This document shows positions 1 to 9,581 of a DNA stretch of 64,000 nucleotides, piece by piece. Each line of letters begins with the position of its first letter. Position 1 is the stretch's first letter. Where the stretch lies: assembly GCF_000429425.1 (NCBI RefSeq), contig NZ_AUBV01000001.1:62001-126000 (forward strand). Reading direction: 5' to 3'. Made by a program: the position numbers and the translations under genes. The notes beneath the pieces are model-generated. The model was not told where the DNA came from. It saw only the letters and a list, made by a program, of their open reading frames with translations, and searched no databases. This DNA comes from Algoriphagus mannitolivorans DSM 15301 (lineage in GTDB: Bacteria; Bacteroidota; Bacteroidia; Cytophagales; Cyclobacteriaceae).

Positions 1-1326
1 ATTTTCACTATGTATTATTTCTTCTCGGTCATGGTATTGTTTGGTGATATCGGTACAAAGACCCAGTCCACCCTCAAAGACCCCAGATTCACCATAAATT
101 AGCTTCGAGAATATTTTCAGTCGAAGTTTTTGACCTGAAGGTTTGACGAAGTCATATTCAAAATCCAAATATTCCTTTTTGTCTTGAAGCGATTCAATCA
201 CCAAGGATTTGATTTTTAATATATCCGGATGAGAACTTTCTTTTTTAAAAGCTTGAATAAACTCTTCCTTAGAATGTCCAAGCACTTCTTCCACCTCATC
301 GCTGACTCGGGTCATTTCTCCCTTTGAATCGTGAAAAAACACAAATCCTCTAAGTTCACCCATCAAGAGATTTTGCTGTTCAAAAAGTGTAGAAATCTCT
401 TCCAAGTTCTCTTTTTGGATTTTCTCAGAATCCAGGTTGTTTTTCAAAGAAATTGTGAAAAAGACAGCTGTACCAATCAGCAAAAGTCCGATCACCAAGA
501 ATAGATACAAGAAGGTAGAAAAAACTCCCGAAGCAAGGCTCTGGGTAGGTACCACGAATACTAAGGCCGTTGGTTCTTGAGAAGGTGAAAAATTGAAGGG
601 ATACTGGACCAAAATCCCCGATTCTTCTTCTCTAAGTTCATTTTCCCATGAAATTTCATGAAGGCCTTTCAAGCCCATCGCTACCTCCTCTTGGACAGGC
701 AAAAGCTGCTTTTCGGTTATTTTTATAGAATTTCCACTGGAACTTCTGCTTAGAGATATTAATCCCCCTTTGGCTAAAAGGAACTTCTCCCCGCCTTGAT
801 CCAAATAAAAGTTGGATACATATTCCCGACAGAATTCCGCCAAATCCAATCGATACAATATTTTAAAAGATCCAGTCTGAAGAGAAATAAAATTGAAATT
901 CGGATCCATGTCAGGGATTCCTTGATCAGCTTTTTGTCTGATGAAATCATTCCGTTCCGTCAGAGAAAAAACTATTGTCGAATCTCCTAAACCAACCCAA
1001 ACCTTATCAATCATTTTTGGAAATGCATTGAAAATCCTTCGGGTAAAACTGGTAAGCTCCCCATTTAGATCTTCCCCATCTTGTTTGGAATCTACCAGGT
1101 ATTTCAAAAGGGAATTAGACTCTATCGTGAATCTCTCGACTTCGCCTTCAAGTCCCCTAGCCGCCAAGGCAGTTTGCTGAGTTAAAAAATCCTTCCGAGA
1201 GTCTATCTGCGTTTGAGAAATTGCATTAAAAAAGCCAATCCCAAGGATTACCACCAGGATCACCAAGACAGTTCCTACTAGAGTTATCCTCCAAAAATTA
1301 TTTCTGAAAAATAGGTTTTTGAACAT
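1..1326 (-). CDS. PAS-domain membrane sensor protein (3' end outside window)
   Basis: The reading frame is open from the ATG at 1326-1324 to the left edge, giving 442 visible residues. It begins MFKNLFFRNNFWRIT. A first membrane helix spans about residues 12-33 and a second about 262-288. The roughly 230-residue segment between them is probably periplasmic and suits ligand sensing. From about residue 315 a PAS fold with a PAC-type ending (GGLGLCTDITKQ, about 420-432) is visible. The output domain lies beyond the edge; a histidine kinase is the likeliest, but a cyclase or response module is possible. Its start codon overlaps the stop of the upstream Cache lipoprotein by one base (TAATG), so the two are almost certainly co-translated and may form one sensory unit. 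Confidence 0.8.
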   Translation of the reverse strand, partial: MFKNLFFRNNFWRITLVGTVLVILVVILGIGFFNAISQTQIDSRKDFLTQQTALAARGLEGEVERFTIESNSLLKYLVDSKQDGEDLNGELTSFTRRIFNAFPKMIDKVWVGLGDSTIVFSLTERNDFIRQKADQGIPDMDPNFNFISLQTGSFKILYRLDLAEFCREYVSNFYLDQGGEKFLLAKGGLISLSRSSSGNSIKITEKQLLPVQEEVAMGLKGLHEISWENELREEESGILVQYPFNFSPSQEPTALVFVVPTQSLASGVFSTFLYLFLVIGLLLIGTAVFFTISLKNNLDSEKIQKENLEEISTLFEQQNLLMGELRGFVFFHDSKGEMTRVSDEVEEVLGHSKEEFIQAFKKESSHPDILKIKSLVIESLQDKKEYLDFEYDFVKPSGQKLRLKIFSKLIYGESGVFEGGLGLCTDITKQYHDREEIIHSEN

Positions 1327-2330
1327 TATTTCGAAGGAATGATTTGAAACAATATCCAATCAATGCCTTTTACAGGTCTGCAAATGGCCTTATTTAAATT
1401 TTTCTCCTCTTCAAAATAGAATTCATCTTTTTTATTCAGCAAAAACTCCTGTGCCATTCTTCTTACCTCCCGACTTTTGCTATTAAAGAGATTAAAATCT
1501 GAAACCCTAAAAAACTCAGACTTCACGGTTTCCTGATAAACATGATTTTTCAAGGGAGGCATACTCAGCATCTCAATTGCTTTTGATTTTCCCGCGATAA
1601 TATCTCCCTTGGTGTTTGCCAGAATGTATTCACCCTGATGAGTATCAAAATAATTATTGATGATATCATCTACGGTAAAATCAGCACCCAAAACTGCAAA
1701 TAATTCATTTCCTCGGTAGATAGGATGAACCAAGGACAATATCCATCCTCTTCCGGCGGGATCTACATAAGTATCTTTGATCCAGACTATCCCCTTGGAT
1801 GGGTTGTTAACTTCATTGGCAGCGTAGAAAAAATTAAACTCCCGAACATCGATGTTTGGATCTACGATGTTTTGGTGATCGTAGGCGGGATACACCCTAC
1901 TTACTTGCTTCGAGGAATTGGAGTAGACCTGAGAGATCAATGCATTAGATTTCAAAAATCCCGCAAACATTTCATCCAAAAAATTGGTCACGGCCACTTC
2001 TTCCATAGCCATTTCCCAATTTGGAGTAGTATTCAGGATGATCACCGAACTTAATGAGGAATCCTGATTAGGCAGATTAGTGGAAAATGCCCCCTGAAAT
2101 TGGTATTTCGAAAAATCAGCATTCGACTTTAGGGAATCCCAGTTTTGAATCTGATCTTGATAGAGATGGGCGAGTGAATCTAAGCGGTCGCCTAATATTT
2201 GGCCCTCATTTTCCAATTTTGAGACAAGACTTTCCAAAGTCGAAAATTCCTTGTCCCGCTTTTCCTTTTCAGAATCGCAGGAAAAAATTACCGTCAAAAA
2301 CAAAAAAGCTATATACCTGAGTCTATTCAT
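1326..2330 (-). CDS. Cache-domain lipoprotein, probable sensory partner of the PAS protein
   Basis: This 334-residue protein starts with a lipoprotein signal (MNRLRYIAFLFLTVIFSC) with the predicted lipidated cysteine at residue 18. A short coiled-coil-like region (about 20-70) follows, then a domain with features of the double-Cache/PDC fold. Within it, a segment around residues 190-230 (SLVHPIYRGNELFAVLGADF) is typical of Cache ligand pockets. No membrane helix, kinase or methyl-accepting part follows, so the protein is a sensor head tethered by lipid only. It is translationally coupled to the PAS sensor, which suggests that it presents a ligand state to that protein. The ligand is unknown. 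Cache assignment is by pattern only. Confidence 0.7.
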   Translation of the reverse strand: MNRLRYIAFLFLTVIFSCDSEKEKRDKEFSTLESLVSKLENEGQILGDRLDSLAHLYQDQIQNWDSLKSNADFSKYQFQGAFSTNLPNQDSSLSSVIILNTTPNWEMAMEEVAVTNFLDEMFAGFLKSNALISQVYSNSSKQVSRVYPAYDHQNIVDPNIDVREFNFFYAANEVNNPSKGIVWIKDTYVDPAGRGWILSLVHPIYRGNELFAVLGADFTVDDIINNYFDTHQGEYILANTKGDIIAGKSKAIEMLSMPPLKNHVYQETVKSEFFRVSDFNLFNSKSREVRRMAQEFLLNKKDEFYFEEEKNLNKAICRPVKGIDWILFQIIPSK

Positions 2331-2354
2331 ATATGGGAAAGCAGTTTAGGGAAA

Positions 2355-2594
2355 TTATAAATTTTCCAACTGCCTTCGAAATGAATTTCCCATTTCTTCA
2401 AATCTGTTTTTTACTTTTTCAAAAAAATCACCTGATAGAAACACCTCCAAATCCTCTTCCTCCAATATATCCATTTCATTTAACTTGAAAGTTTGCTCCA
2501 TAGGCCCTAGCTCAAACTTAAGGATGTATTTATTGTTCCAGGAGAAAATACTTACGCGTATTTCCTCCCGGACCAGTTCTTTCACCACTCTCAT
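2355..2594 (-). CDS. Conserved small protein of unknown function (79 aa)
   Basis: The start is the ATG at 2594-2592, which overlaps the TGA of the upstream OsmC gene as ATGA. This classic coupling signal decides against a longer reading that runs back to 2657 inside the OsmC gene. The product starts MRVVKELVREEIRVSIFSW and is acidic and helix-rich in its second half. It has no signal peptide, membrane segment or cysteine pair. I do not recognise a family. Its coupling to an OsmC-type protein is the only functional hint. Confidence 0.65.
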   Translation of the reverse strand: MRVVKELVREEIRVSIFSWNNKYILKFELGPMEQTFKLNEMDILEEEDLEVFLSGDFFEKVKNRFEEMGNSFRRQLENL

Positions 2595-3010
2595 TCCGGT
2601 CTTTTGACTTCGGTGGTGTAGGTAATATTCGATTTCAAAGAGGAGGCAACGGAACAATATTTATCCACGGATAGCGCCACCACTTTTGCAAATTCCTCAT
2701 CAGTGGCGTCAGACGAAACCAGAATAAACTTGAGTTCGATATCCGTGTAGAAAGCTGGAACACCCTCATTTCTGATTCCTTCTACTTCCACATAAAAATC
2801 CACGATCTCTTTTCGCTTCTTTTTCATCATCAACACTGCATCCACAGAAGCACAGCCTCCGAGCGCAGAAAGCAGCAAATCCATCGGAGATTGCGCATGC
2901 TTATGCTCAGGATCATACATGTCAATATTGACCAAGTTTCCTTGGGGATTTCTGGATTCATACTCCAAATCCGCCTTCATGCGGACGGTGACATTGCGCT
3001 TATTCGCCAT
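2591..3010 (-). CDS. OsmC/YhfA family thiol protein
   Basis: The 139-residue protein matches the OsmC/Ohr superfamily, cytoplasmic proteins that reduce organic or fatty-acid hydroperoxides using two cysteines. One cysteine lies in LGGCASVD (about residue 53) and the other in DKYCSVASSL (about residue 119), the usual positions of the reactive pair. The HAQSPMDLLLSALGGC stretch is characteristic. The protein belongs to the general OsmC/YhfA branch rather than clear Ohr, so its substrate is uncertain. It is followed by, and coupled to, a 79-aa gene, and separated from icmF by a spacer made entirely of seven-base repeats. Confidence 0.85.
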   Translation of the reverse strand: MANKRNVTVRMKADLEYESRNPQGNLVNIDMYDPEHKHAQSPMDLLLSALGGCASVDAVLMMKKKRKEIVDFYVEVEGIRNEGVPAFYTDIELKFILVSSDATDEEFAKVVALSVDKYCSVASSLKSNITYTTEVKRPE

Positions 3011-3072
3011 TTGATTTAAGATTTTTGATTTCAGATTTCTGACTTCTTTCTTCCGTCTTTTGTCTTCTGTCT
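3010..3072. repeat. Array of nine degenerate 7-bp repeats filling the icmF-OsmC spacer
   Basis: The 63 bases divide exactly into nine heptamers on the plus strand: TTTGATT, TAAGATT, TTTGATT, TCAGATT, TCTGACT, TCTTTCT, TCCGTCT, TTTGTCT, TCTGTCT. All start and end with T, and eight have G in the fourth position (pattern TNNGNYT). The array starts at the first base of the OsmC start codon and ends just before the icmF stop codon at 3073. Similar arrays occur between genes in Bacteroidota by my recollection; function unknown. Confidence 0.8.
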
Positions 3073-6000
3073 TTACATATTCCTTCTATACTGCCCTCCT
3101 ACCTCATACAAAGCCCGTGTAATTTGTCCCAGAGAACAATATTTAGCGGCCTCCATCAACTGAGCAAAGACATTTTCATTATGCACGGCTGCCTTTTTCA
3201 AAGACATCAGTAGATCGTGTTCCAAACCAGCATAAGCTTGGTGTAAGTTCCTTAAAGTTTGGATTTGACTTTCTTTTTCCTCAAGGGTGGCTCTAATAAC
3301 CTCTCCCGGAATGATCGTTGGAGAACCATCGGAAGAAAGGAAGGTGTTCACTCCAATGATTGGATATTCACCGGTATGCTTGAGCATTTCGTAGTGCAAG
3401 CTTTCCTCCTGAATCTTTCCGCGCTGATACATGGTCTCCATTGCCCCTAAAACTCCGCCTCTTTCTGTGATACGGTCAAATTCAGCATACACCGCCTCCT
3501 CAACCAAATCCGTCAGTTCCTCTATGATAAAGGATCCCTGTAGCGGATTTTCATTTTTAGCCAATCCCAATTCCTTATTGATGATCAACTGGATAGCCAT
3601 AGCTCTTCGGACCGAAGCTTCGGTAGGAGTTGTGATCGCTTCGTCATAGGCATTGGTATGGAGGGAGTTGCAGTTGTCATAGATCGCGTACAGAGCCTGT
3701 AGTGTGGTACGGATATCGTTGAAGTCGATTTCCTGAGCATGAAGTGATCTTCCAGAAGTCTGAATATGATACTTCAGCATCTGAGAACGTTCGTTTGCAC
3801 CATATTTAAGCTTCATAGCTTTGGCCCAAATTCTTCTCGCTACCCGACCGATCACCGCATACTCTGGATCAATACCGTTGGAAAAGAAGAAAGAAAGGTT
3901 TGGTGCAAATTCATTAACATCCATTCCTCGGGACACATAATATTCTACGTAAGTAAAGCCGTTGGAAAGTGTCAAAGCCAGTTGTGTAATCGGATTGGCG
4001 CCGGCTTCTGCGATATGATATCCAGATATGGAAACAGAATAGAAATTCCGAACCTTGTTTTGGATAAAATACTGTTGCACATCTCCCATTAGTCTCAAAG
4101 AAAACTCCGTTGAGAAAATACAAGTGTTCTGGGCCTGGTCCTCTTTCAAAATATCAGCCTGGACAGTGCCTCTCACTTTAGAGATAGTGTCAGCCTTGAT
4201 ATTTTCATATACTTCTTTAGGCAATACCTGGTCTCCCGTCACCCCCAAAAGCATCAAGCCCAAGCCATCATTTCCTTCAGGAATAGCTCCGTTATATATT
4301 GGTCTTGGCAAGCCCTTTTCGGAGTAAATGGCTTCGATTTTTTGATTGACTTCTTCTTCCAAGCCATTCGCTTTGATATAAACTTCGCATTGCTGATCGA
4401 TGGCTGCATTCATAAAAAATGCAGTCATGGTGGCGGCAGGACCATTAATGGTCATAGAAACCGAAGTCATGGGATCCACCAGGTTAAACCCTGAATACAG
4501 CTTCTTGGCGTCATCCAAGCAACAAACATTCACACCAGAGTTTCCGATTTTCCCATAAATGTCAGGTCGGTAGTCCGGATCTTCTCCATAAAGAGTTACC
4601 GAATCAAAAGCAGTGGAAAGCCTTTTGGCCGGCATTGCCTTGGACACATAATGAAAACGCTTATTGGTACGTTCAGGACTTCCTTCTCCTGCAAACATCC
4701 GCGTAGGATCTTCCCCTTCTCTTTTGAAAGGAAAAACACCAGCCGTGTAAGGAAACTGCCCCGGGACATTTTCTCTCAAACCCCATTTGAGGAGTTCTCC
4801 CCAGGCTTCATATTTAGGAAGGGAAACCTTAGGAATTCGGGTATTCGCTAGAGAACTGCTATAGGTTTTTACCTTCAACTCCTTGTCTCTTACTTTAAAT
4901 ACATAGAAATCATCCGAATATCTGCCTACTTCTTCAGGCCATTCTTCAAGCCATTTTTTGTTTTTGGGATCTAGATTTAGCTCCACCTGCACATAGACCT
5001 CCTGAAGCTCTTTCAGCAAACGATCCTTATCCGCCACAGAAGTGGATTGGATCGCTTCCATAGATTTTTTGATCGAATAGAGTTGCTGTGCAATCTCCTT
5101 CTGCTCTTCCACCCAAGCATCATATTTTCGGTTTGTCTCCGTGATCTCACTAAGATATCGGGTACGTGCTGGAGGGATAATGTAAATCTTTTCCGAAACA
5201 CCCGCAGTAAGTTCAAAAGAGCTTTCCCATCCCCCAAATTTCTCATTGACCTTTCCGATAATCGCTCGGTAAAGCTGATTCATGCCGGGATCATTAAACT
5301 GGGAAGCAATGGTTCCAAAAACAGGAATATCTTCATCCGGAGTATCCCAAAGGTTATGGTTACGCTTGAATTGCTTTTTTACATCTCTGATCGCATCCAA
5401 GGCTCCTCTTTTGTCAAACTTGTTTAGCGCGATGACATCGGCAAAATCAAGCATGTCGATTTTTTCCAATTGGGAGGCTGCACCGTATTCAGGCGTCATC
5501 ACATAAAGAGAAAGATCCGAATGCTCGATAATCTCCGTATCCGATTGCCCAATTCCTGAAGTTTCCAAAATCACCAAATCAAACCCAGCAGCTTTGACGG
5601 TGTCAACGGCATCTTGGACATATTTAGAAAGGGCAAGATTAGACTGCCTCGTGGCCAGACTACGCATAAAGACCCTTGGATGATGAATAGAATTCATCCG
5701 GATTCGATCGCCAAGCAAAGCTCCTCCGGTTTTTCTTTTGGAAGGGTCTACTGAAATAATAGCAAGACTCTTATCCTCAAAGTCCATTAAAAATCTTCTG
5801 ACTAATTCATCGACTAGGGATGACTTACCTGCTCCTCCCGTTCCGGTGATCCCCAATACTGGTGTGTTTATTTCAGCACTGGATTTTCTGACCTTTTCAA
5901 GGAGATCGGAGGATTTTTCGGGGAAATTTTCAAAAGCGGAAATAGCCCTTGCCACATCACCTTTGCGTTGGTTTTCGAGGGAAAAATCTTTGGGAAAACT

Positions 6001-6450
6001 ATCTCCAACCGGGAAATCGCACTTTTGAACCAGATCATTGATCATTCCTTGTAATCCCAAAGCACGTCCATCGTCAGGAGAATAAATTCTGGTGATTCCA
6101 TATCCATGAAGCTCTTCAATCTCTTCTGGAAGGATAGTTCCTCCACCTCCACCGAAAATACGGATATGGCTGGCACCTTTTTCCTGAAGTAAGTCAAACA
6201 TATACTTGAAGAACTCCACATGTCCCCCTTGGTAAGAAGTAATGGCAATGGCCTGAACATCCTCCTGAATAGCACAATCCACAATTTCCTGAACGGATCG
6301 ATTGTGTCCTAAATGAATCACTTCGCAACCTGTACTCTGGATGATACGGCGCATGATATTGATCGCAGCATCGTGCCCGTCAAACAAAGAAGCTGCCGTG
6401 ACAATTCGAATGTGGTTTTTGGGTTTGTAAATCTCAATCGGAGAACTCAT
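3073..6450 (-). CDS. icmF: Fused isobutyryl-CoA mutase (B12 domain, MeaB-like G domain, mutase)
   Basis: IcmF interconverts isobutyryl-CoA and n-butyryl-CoA with adenosylcobalamin and carries its own GTPase chaperone. The 1125 residues have all three parts in order. The B12-binding domain is at about 10-140 (DGHD at 24-27, SYQGGH at 72-77). A MeaB-type G domain starts at about 198 (P-loop GTGGAGKSS at 203-211). The catalytic mutase barrel begins at about 520. The active-site stretch [17 protein letters not shown] carries the phenylalanine found in IcmF rather than the tyrosine/arginine pattern of methylmalonyl-CoA mutase, which supports the branched-chain substrate. Length matches the family. 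The gene heads the minus-strand run that continues into OsmC; no cobalamin riboswitch was seen upstream. Confidence 0.93.
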   Translation of the reverse strand: MSSPIEIYKPKNHIRIVTAASLFDGHDAAINIMRRIIQSTGCEVIHLGHNRSVQEIVDCAIQEDVQAIAITSYQGGHVEFFKYMFDLLQEKGASHIRIFGGGGGTILPEEIEELHGYGITRIYSPDDGRALGLQGMINDLVQKCDFPVGDSFPKDFSLENQRKGDVARAISAFENFPEKSSDLLEKVRKSSAEINTPVLGITGTGGAGKSSLVDELVRRFLMDFEDKSLAIISVDPSKRKTGGALLGDRIRMNSIHHPRVFMRSLATRQSNLALSKYVQDAVDTVKAAGFDLVILETSGIGQSDTEIIEHSDLSLYVMTPEYGAASQLEKIDMLDFADVIALNKFDKRGALDAIRDVKKQFKRNHNLWDTPDEDIPVFGTIASQFNDPGMNQLYRAIIGKVNEKFGGWESSFELTAGVSEKIYIIPPARTRYLSEITETNRKYDAWVEEQKEIAQQLYSIKKSMEAIQSTSVADKDRLLKELQEVYVQVELNLDPKNKKWLEEWPEEVGRYSDDFYVFKVRDKELKVKTYSSSLANTRIPKVSLPKYEAWGELLKWGLRENVPGQFPYTAGVFPFKREGEDPTRMFAGEGSPERTNKRFHYVSKAMPAKRLSTAFDSVTLYGEDPDYRPDIYGKIGNSGVNVCCLDDAKKLYSGFNLVDPMTSVSMTINGPAATMTAFFMNAAIDQQCEVYIKANGLEEEVNQKIEAIYSEKGLPRPIYNGAIPEGNDGLGLMLLGVTGDQVLPKEVYENIKADTISKVRGTVQADILKEDQAQNTCIFSTEFSLRLMGDVQQYFIQNKVRNFYSVSISGYHIAEAGANPITQLALTLSNGFTYVEYYVSRGMDVNEFAPNLSFFFSNGIDPEYAVIGRVARRIWAKAMKLKYGANERSQMLKYHIQTSGRSLHAQEIDFNDIRTTLQALYAIYDNCNSLHTNAYDEAITTPTEASVRRAMAIQLIINKELGLAKNENPLQGSFIIEELTDLVEEAVYAEFDRITERGGVLGAMETMYQRGKIQEESLHYEMLKHTGEYPIIGVNTFLSSDGSPTIIPGEVIRATLEEKESQIQTLRNLHQAYAGLEHDLLMSLKKAAVHNENVFAQLMEAAKYCSLGQITRALYEVGGQYRRNM

Positions 6451-6740
6451 GCCTTTGGGTTTAATTTTCTGAAATAGCCTATTTCCGGCTCAAAACAAGT
6501 ATTTTTTGTGCTTGCGAATATAAGAAAAATACCCGGTCGAGAGTCTAGATCTCATCCCTTTACGAAATTTTATTTGGTTATTAATCAATAATTTTACAAT
6601 TCATTTAAACCATAAACAGTTACTTCTGAATTCTTCCAATTTCCAAAATTTTCGACTAGAAATCATGGAATTACCACATGGGGATTTTGAATTGCCGGCC
6701 TTCTCTTTAGTTTAGCGATTCAATAGACCTTTAATCCCCT

Positions 6741-8084
6741 ATGAATTCAAAGAACTACGCATTTTTTGTTTCGATCACGGCCGCTTTAGGCGGTTTTCTC
6801 TTTGGCTTTGATACAGCTGTAATTTCTGGCGCAGAACGGGCCATTCAGGAAGTTTGGGCCTTGAGTGACTGGATTCATGGATTAGCTATTGCTTCTGCAT
6901 TATACGGAACGGTCATCGGTGCCTTATTCGGAGGAATTCCAGCTGATAAATTCGGCCGAAAAAAGAGCTTGCTCTGGATCGGTTTGTTTTACTTCATCTC
7001 AGCCGTGGGTTCTGGAATGGCCTGGGATGTCACTTCCTTTACTTTTTTCAGATTTATAGGAGGACTTGGGGTAGGCGCTTCTTCGGTAGTAGCCCCCATG
7101 TACATCTCAGAAATCGCTCCTGCCAAAAACAGGGGTCTCTTAGTAGCACTTTATCAATTCAACATTGTATTTGGAATTGTAGTTGCCTACATATTCAATT
7201 ACTTAATTGGCACAGCCGATTTTGCCGAGGATTGGAGATGGATGCTAGGCGTAGAGGGAATCCCAGCATTGATTTACAGTGTGATGATTTTCAGCATTCC
7301 TGAAAGTCCAAGATGGCTTATTGCAAAATTCAATGACCAGGTTGGTGCTAGGACAATTCTGACAAAAACTGACCCAGATGGGGTAGATGAAGCCATTCGA
7401 TTGGCTATAGAAGAAGAAAAAAGCATGAAGCAGAAATCCGGATTTGGGGTTTTGTTTCAAAAAAGGTTTTTCTCTAGCACCCTTCTTGCCGTAATGATCG
7501 CATTCTTCAATCAAGTCTCCGGGATCAATGCCATTATCTATTTTGCTCCAAGGGTATTTGAAATGGCAGGGATTTCTACAGAAAATGCCTTGATCTCAAC
7601 GATAGGAATCGGATTGGTTAATTTGTTTGCGACTTTCTTCGGTCTCTACCTTATTGACCGCTTAGGCCGGAAAAAGCTGATGTACATCGGTTCTGTTGGC
7701 TATATCATATCCCTTGGCTTGATGGCCTATAACTTCCTTGGACCTGGAATACCTACTTTTTGGCTTCCGATTTTCGTTTTTGGGTTTATTGCTTCTCATG
7801 CGGTAGGCCAAGGATCGGTAATTTGGGTGTTCATTTCTGAAATGTTTCCGAATGAACTTCGGGCTTATGGACAATCTTTGGGATCGTTTACCCACTGGAT
7901 TTTAGCCGCACTTATTGCCAATGTTTTTCCTTTTTTCGCAAACAATTTTGGTCCGGGATATATCTTTGCCTTCTTCTGCCTGATGATGGTCTGGCAGCTG
8001 CTCTGGGTGAAATTTAGAATGCCAGAGACCAAAGGAAGATCCTTGGAAGAAATTCAAAAAGACTTGCAAAAAAACCATGCGTGA
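6741..8084 (+). CDS. Sugar porter (MFS, SP family), probable fructose or hexose importer
   Basis: This 447-residue, 12-helix inner-membrane carrier has the sugar porter signatures: GGFLFGFDTAVISGA near the N-terminus, DKFGRKK in the first cytoplasmic loop, PESPRWL before the central loop, QVSGINAIIYF in helix 7, DRLGRKK, and PETKGRSLEEI at the C-terminus. Such carriers import hexoses or pentoses by proton symport. The last eight bases overlap the start of a PfkB-type sugar kinase, so imported sugar is likely phosphorylated by that enzyme. Fructose is the most probable substrate but xylose or glucose cannot be excluded. Confidence 0.9.
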   Translation: MNSKNYAFFVSITAALGGFLFGFDTAVISGAERAIQEVWALSDWIHGLAIASALYGTVIGALFGGIPADKFGRKKSLLWIGLFYFISAVGSGMAWDVTSFTFFRFIGGLGVGASSVVAPMYISEIAPAKNRGLLVALYQFNIVFGIVVAYIFNYLIGTADFAEDWRWMLGVEGIPALIYSVMIFSIPESPRWLIAKFNDQVGARTILTKTDPDGVDEAIRLAIEEEKSMKQKSGFGVLFQKRFFSSTLLAVMIAFFNQVSGINAIIYFAPRVFEMAGISTENALISTIGIGLVNLFATFFGLYLIDRLGRKKLMYIGSVGYIISLGLMAYNFLGPGIPTFWLPIFVFGFIASHAVGQGSVIWVFISEMFPNELRAYGQSLGSFTHWILAALIANVFPFFANNFGPGYIFAFFCLMMVWQLLWVKFRMPETKGRSLEEIQKDLQKNHA

Positions 8085-8955
8085 TCACGTCGTTACTTTC
8101 GGAGAAATGCTTTGGGATTGCTTACCTACCGGCGCTGTACCGGGTGGAGCTCCTATGAATGTAGCTTTACATCTTCACCAATTGGGATTGAATGGCCGCT
8201 TGATATCTGCGGTCGGAAATGACCCGGATGGAAAAAAACTCCTGGATTTTCTCAATGAATTTGGGCTCCCTTTGGACTTCGTTCAAGTGCATGAGGATCA
8301 TGAAACCTCCAAGGTATTGGTGGACAACACCGATCCGGAAAACATCAAATACAACATCCTCTCCCCAGTGGCATGGGACTTTATTCATTGGTCTGAAAAA
8401 TTGGACAAAGCTGTGGAGGATGCGGATGCATTTGTCTTTGGGACACTTGGGGTAAGAAGTCCTGAGAGTATGAAAACCCTTCTCAAGCTATTGCACCATC
8501 CCACCCTTAGGATTTTTGATGCGAATTTACGTCCACCTTATTATGATTTCGAAGTAATTGAAACTCTCCTTGGGTTTACGGATATTCTGAAAATCAACGA
8601 GGACGAACTTGAAATTTTCGCAGACTATTTCAAGACAGAGCCAACCATTGAAGGATTATGTTTCTTTTTGGATCAACATTTCCCGATGGAAATCATTTGT
8701 ATCACCCGAGGATCCAAAGGGGCCGTCATTTATCAAAAAGGAAAAATACTGGAGCATCCCGGCTACAAAGTTAAATTTCAGGACTCTATCGGGGCAGGAG
8801 ATGCCTTTTTGAGCGGTTTTATTAAAACTTACTTGGAGGAAAAATCTCCAGAGGAAATATTAGACTTCGCTTGTAAACTGGGTGGGTTTGTAGCAACTCA
8901 TCAAGGCGGTGCTCCCAAATATTCTGAAGAGGATGTATGGAGAGAAATCCAATAA
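8077..8955 (+). CDS. PfkB-family carbohydrate kinase, probable fructokinase
   Basis: The 292-residue cytoplasmic kinase starts MRDHVVTFGEMLWDCLPTG. It carries both PfkB signatures: the N-terminal glycine-rich pattern around PGGAPMNVALHLHQLG (about 22-37) and GAGDAFLSGF (about 242-251), which holds the catalytic aspartate and anion hole. The length fits fructokinases of this family. The start overlaps the transporter gene by eight bases, so the pair forms an uptake-and-phosphorylation cassette. The substrate is inferred from the family branch and the neighbour. Confidence 0.88.
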   Translation: MRDHVVTFGEMLWDCLPTGAVPGGAPMNVALHLHQLGLNGRLISAVGNDPDGKKLLDFLNEFGLPLDFVQVHEDHETSKVLVDNTDPENIKYNILSPVAWDFIHWSEKLDKAVEDADAFVFGTLGVRSPESMKTLLKLLHHPTLRIFDANLRPPYYDFEVIETLLGFTDILKINEDELEIFADYFKTEPTIEGLCFFLDQHFPMEIICITRGSKGAVIYQKGKILEHPGYKVKFQDSIGAGDAFLSGFIKTYLEEKSPEEILDFACKLGGFVATHQGGAPKYSEEDVWREIQ

Positions 8956-8958
8956 AAA

Positions 8959-9426
8959 TCAACGCAAGATTTCCTTCAGAGAAGCCGAATTGTGACCCAC
9001 CAGGTACCAATGCGGCAATTGCATTTCCAAAATCCCCATCATCCCAGGTTGCAGTCCTACATAATTCTCATCTGTCAAATGTGCCAATAGAAGGCTGATG
9101 GTGGGATTATGTCCTATCAAAAGACAGGTATTGACTTCATCTGGAGTTTTTTCCAACATCTGAATCAGGGATTCTATGTTGGCGGTGTAGATTTCTTTTT
9201 CAAACACCTCCTCCTGAACGGGAACAAATTTTTTTATTATTTCTGCCGTCTCCTGAGTTCTTGTGGCAGAGGAACAATACATCAAATCCACGGCTAAGCC
9301 TCTTTCTTTCAGCGTCTCTCCAAGTCTTTCCAGACTTACTTTTCCCTTGTGAGTCAAAGGTCTCTGAAAATCAACACCATCCGAAAATCCAGCCTCTCCG
9401 TGTCGTAATAAAATTAACTGTTTCAT
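8959..9426 (-). CDS. sixA: SixA-type phosphohistidine phosphatase
   Basis: The 155-residue protein begins MKQLILLRHGEAGFSDG, with the RHG active-site motif of the histidine phosphatase superfamily at residues 8-10. A second histidine is visible in LIGHNPTISLLLAHL. The short length and lack of an inserted cap domain fit SixA, which dephosphorylates phosphohistidine proteins. It converges with the fructokinase gene with three bases between them, and lies divergent from topA. The symbol rests on family resemblance; the target protein here is unknown. Confidence 0.82.
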   Translation of the reverse strand: MKQLILLRHGEAGFSDGVDFQRPLTHKGKVSLERLGETLKERGLAVDLMYCSSATRTQETAEIIKKFVPVQEEVFEKEIYTANIESLIQMLEKTPDEVNTCLLIGHNPTISLLLAHLTDENYVGLQPGMMGILEMQLPHWYLVGHNSASLKEILR

Positions 9427-9581
9427 ATTCCTTGTCGATATAACGTAAGAATTACACTAATTTGGTTCAAAAATCCATCCAAGATTAAAAGTTACGGATA
9501 TCCTGAATTTGGAGGAGAAAACAATGCCCTCTATTTTTAGCTTCTCAAATACGGCTAGCAATGCCGTTAATTTTGTTTTTT

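Noticed and set aside
2594..2657. Longer N-terminus of the 79-aa protein
   Set aside because: It lies inside the OsmC gene; the ATGA start is better.
6400..6412. ATTCGAAT inside icmF as an operator
   Set aside because: Within a coding region and expected about once or twice in 64 kb by chance.
6451..6740. Cobalamin riboswitch upstream of icmF or promoter of the sugar porter
   Set aside because: No B12-box or clear -33/-7 pair could be read in these 290 bases.
9427..9581. TAATTTGG near 9458 as the topA promoter
   Set aside because: Imperfect match and no spaced TTG element upstream.
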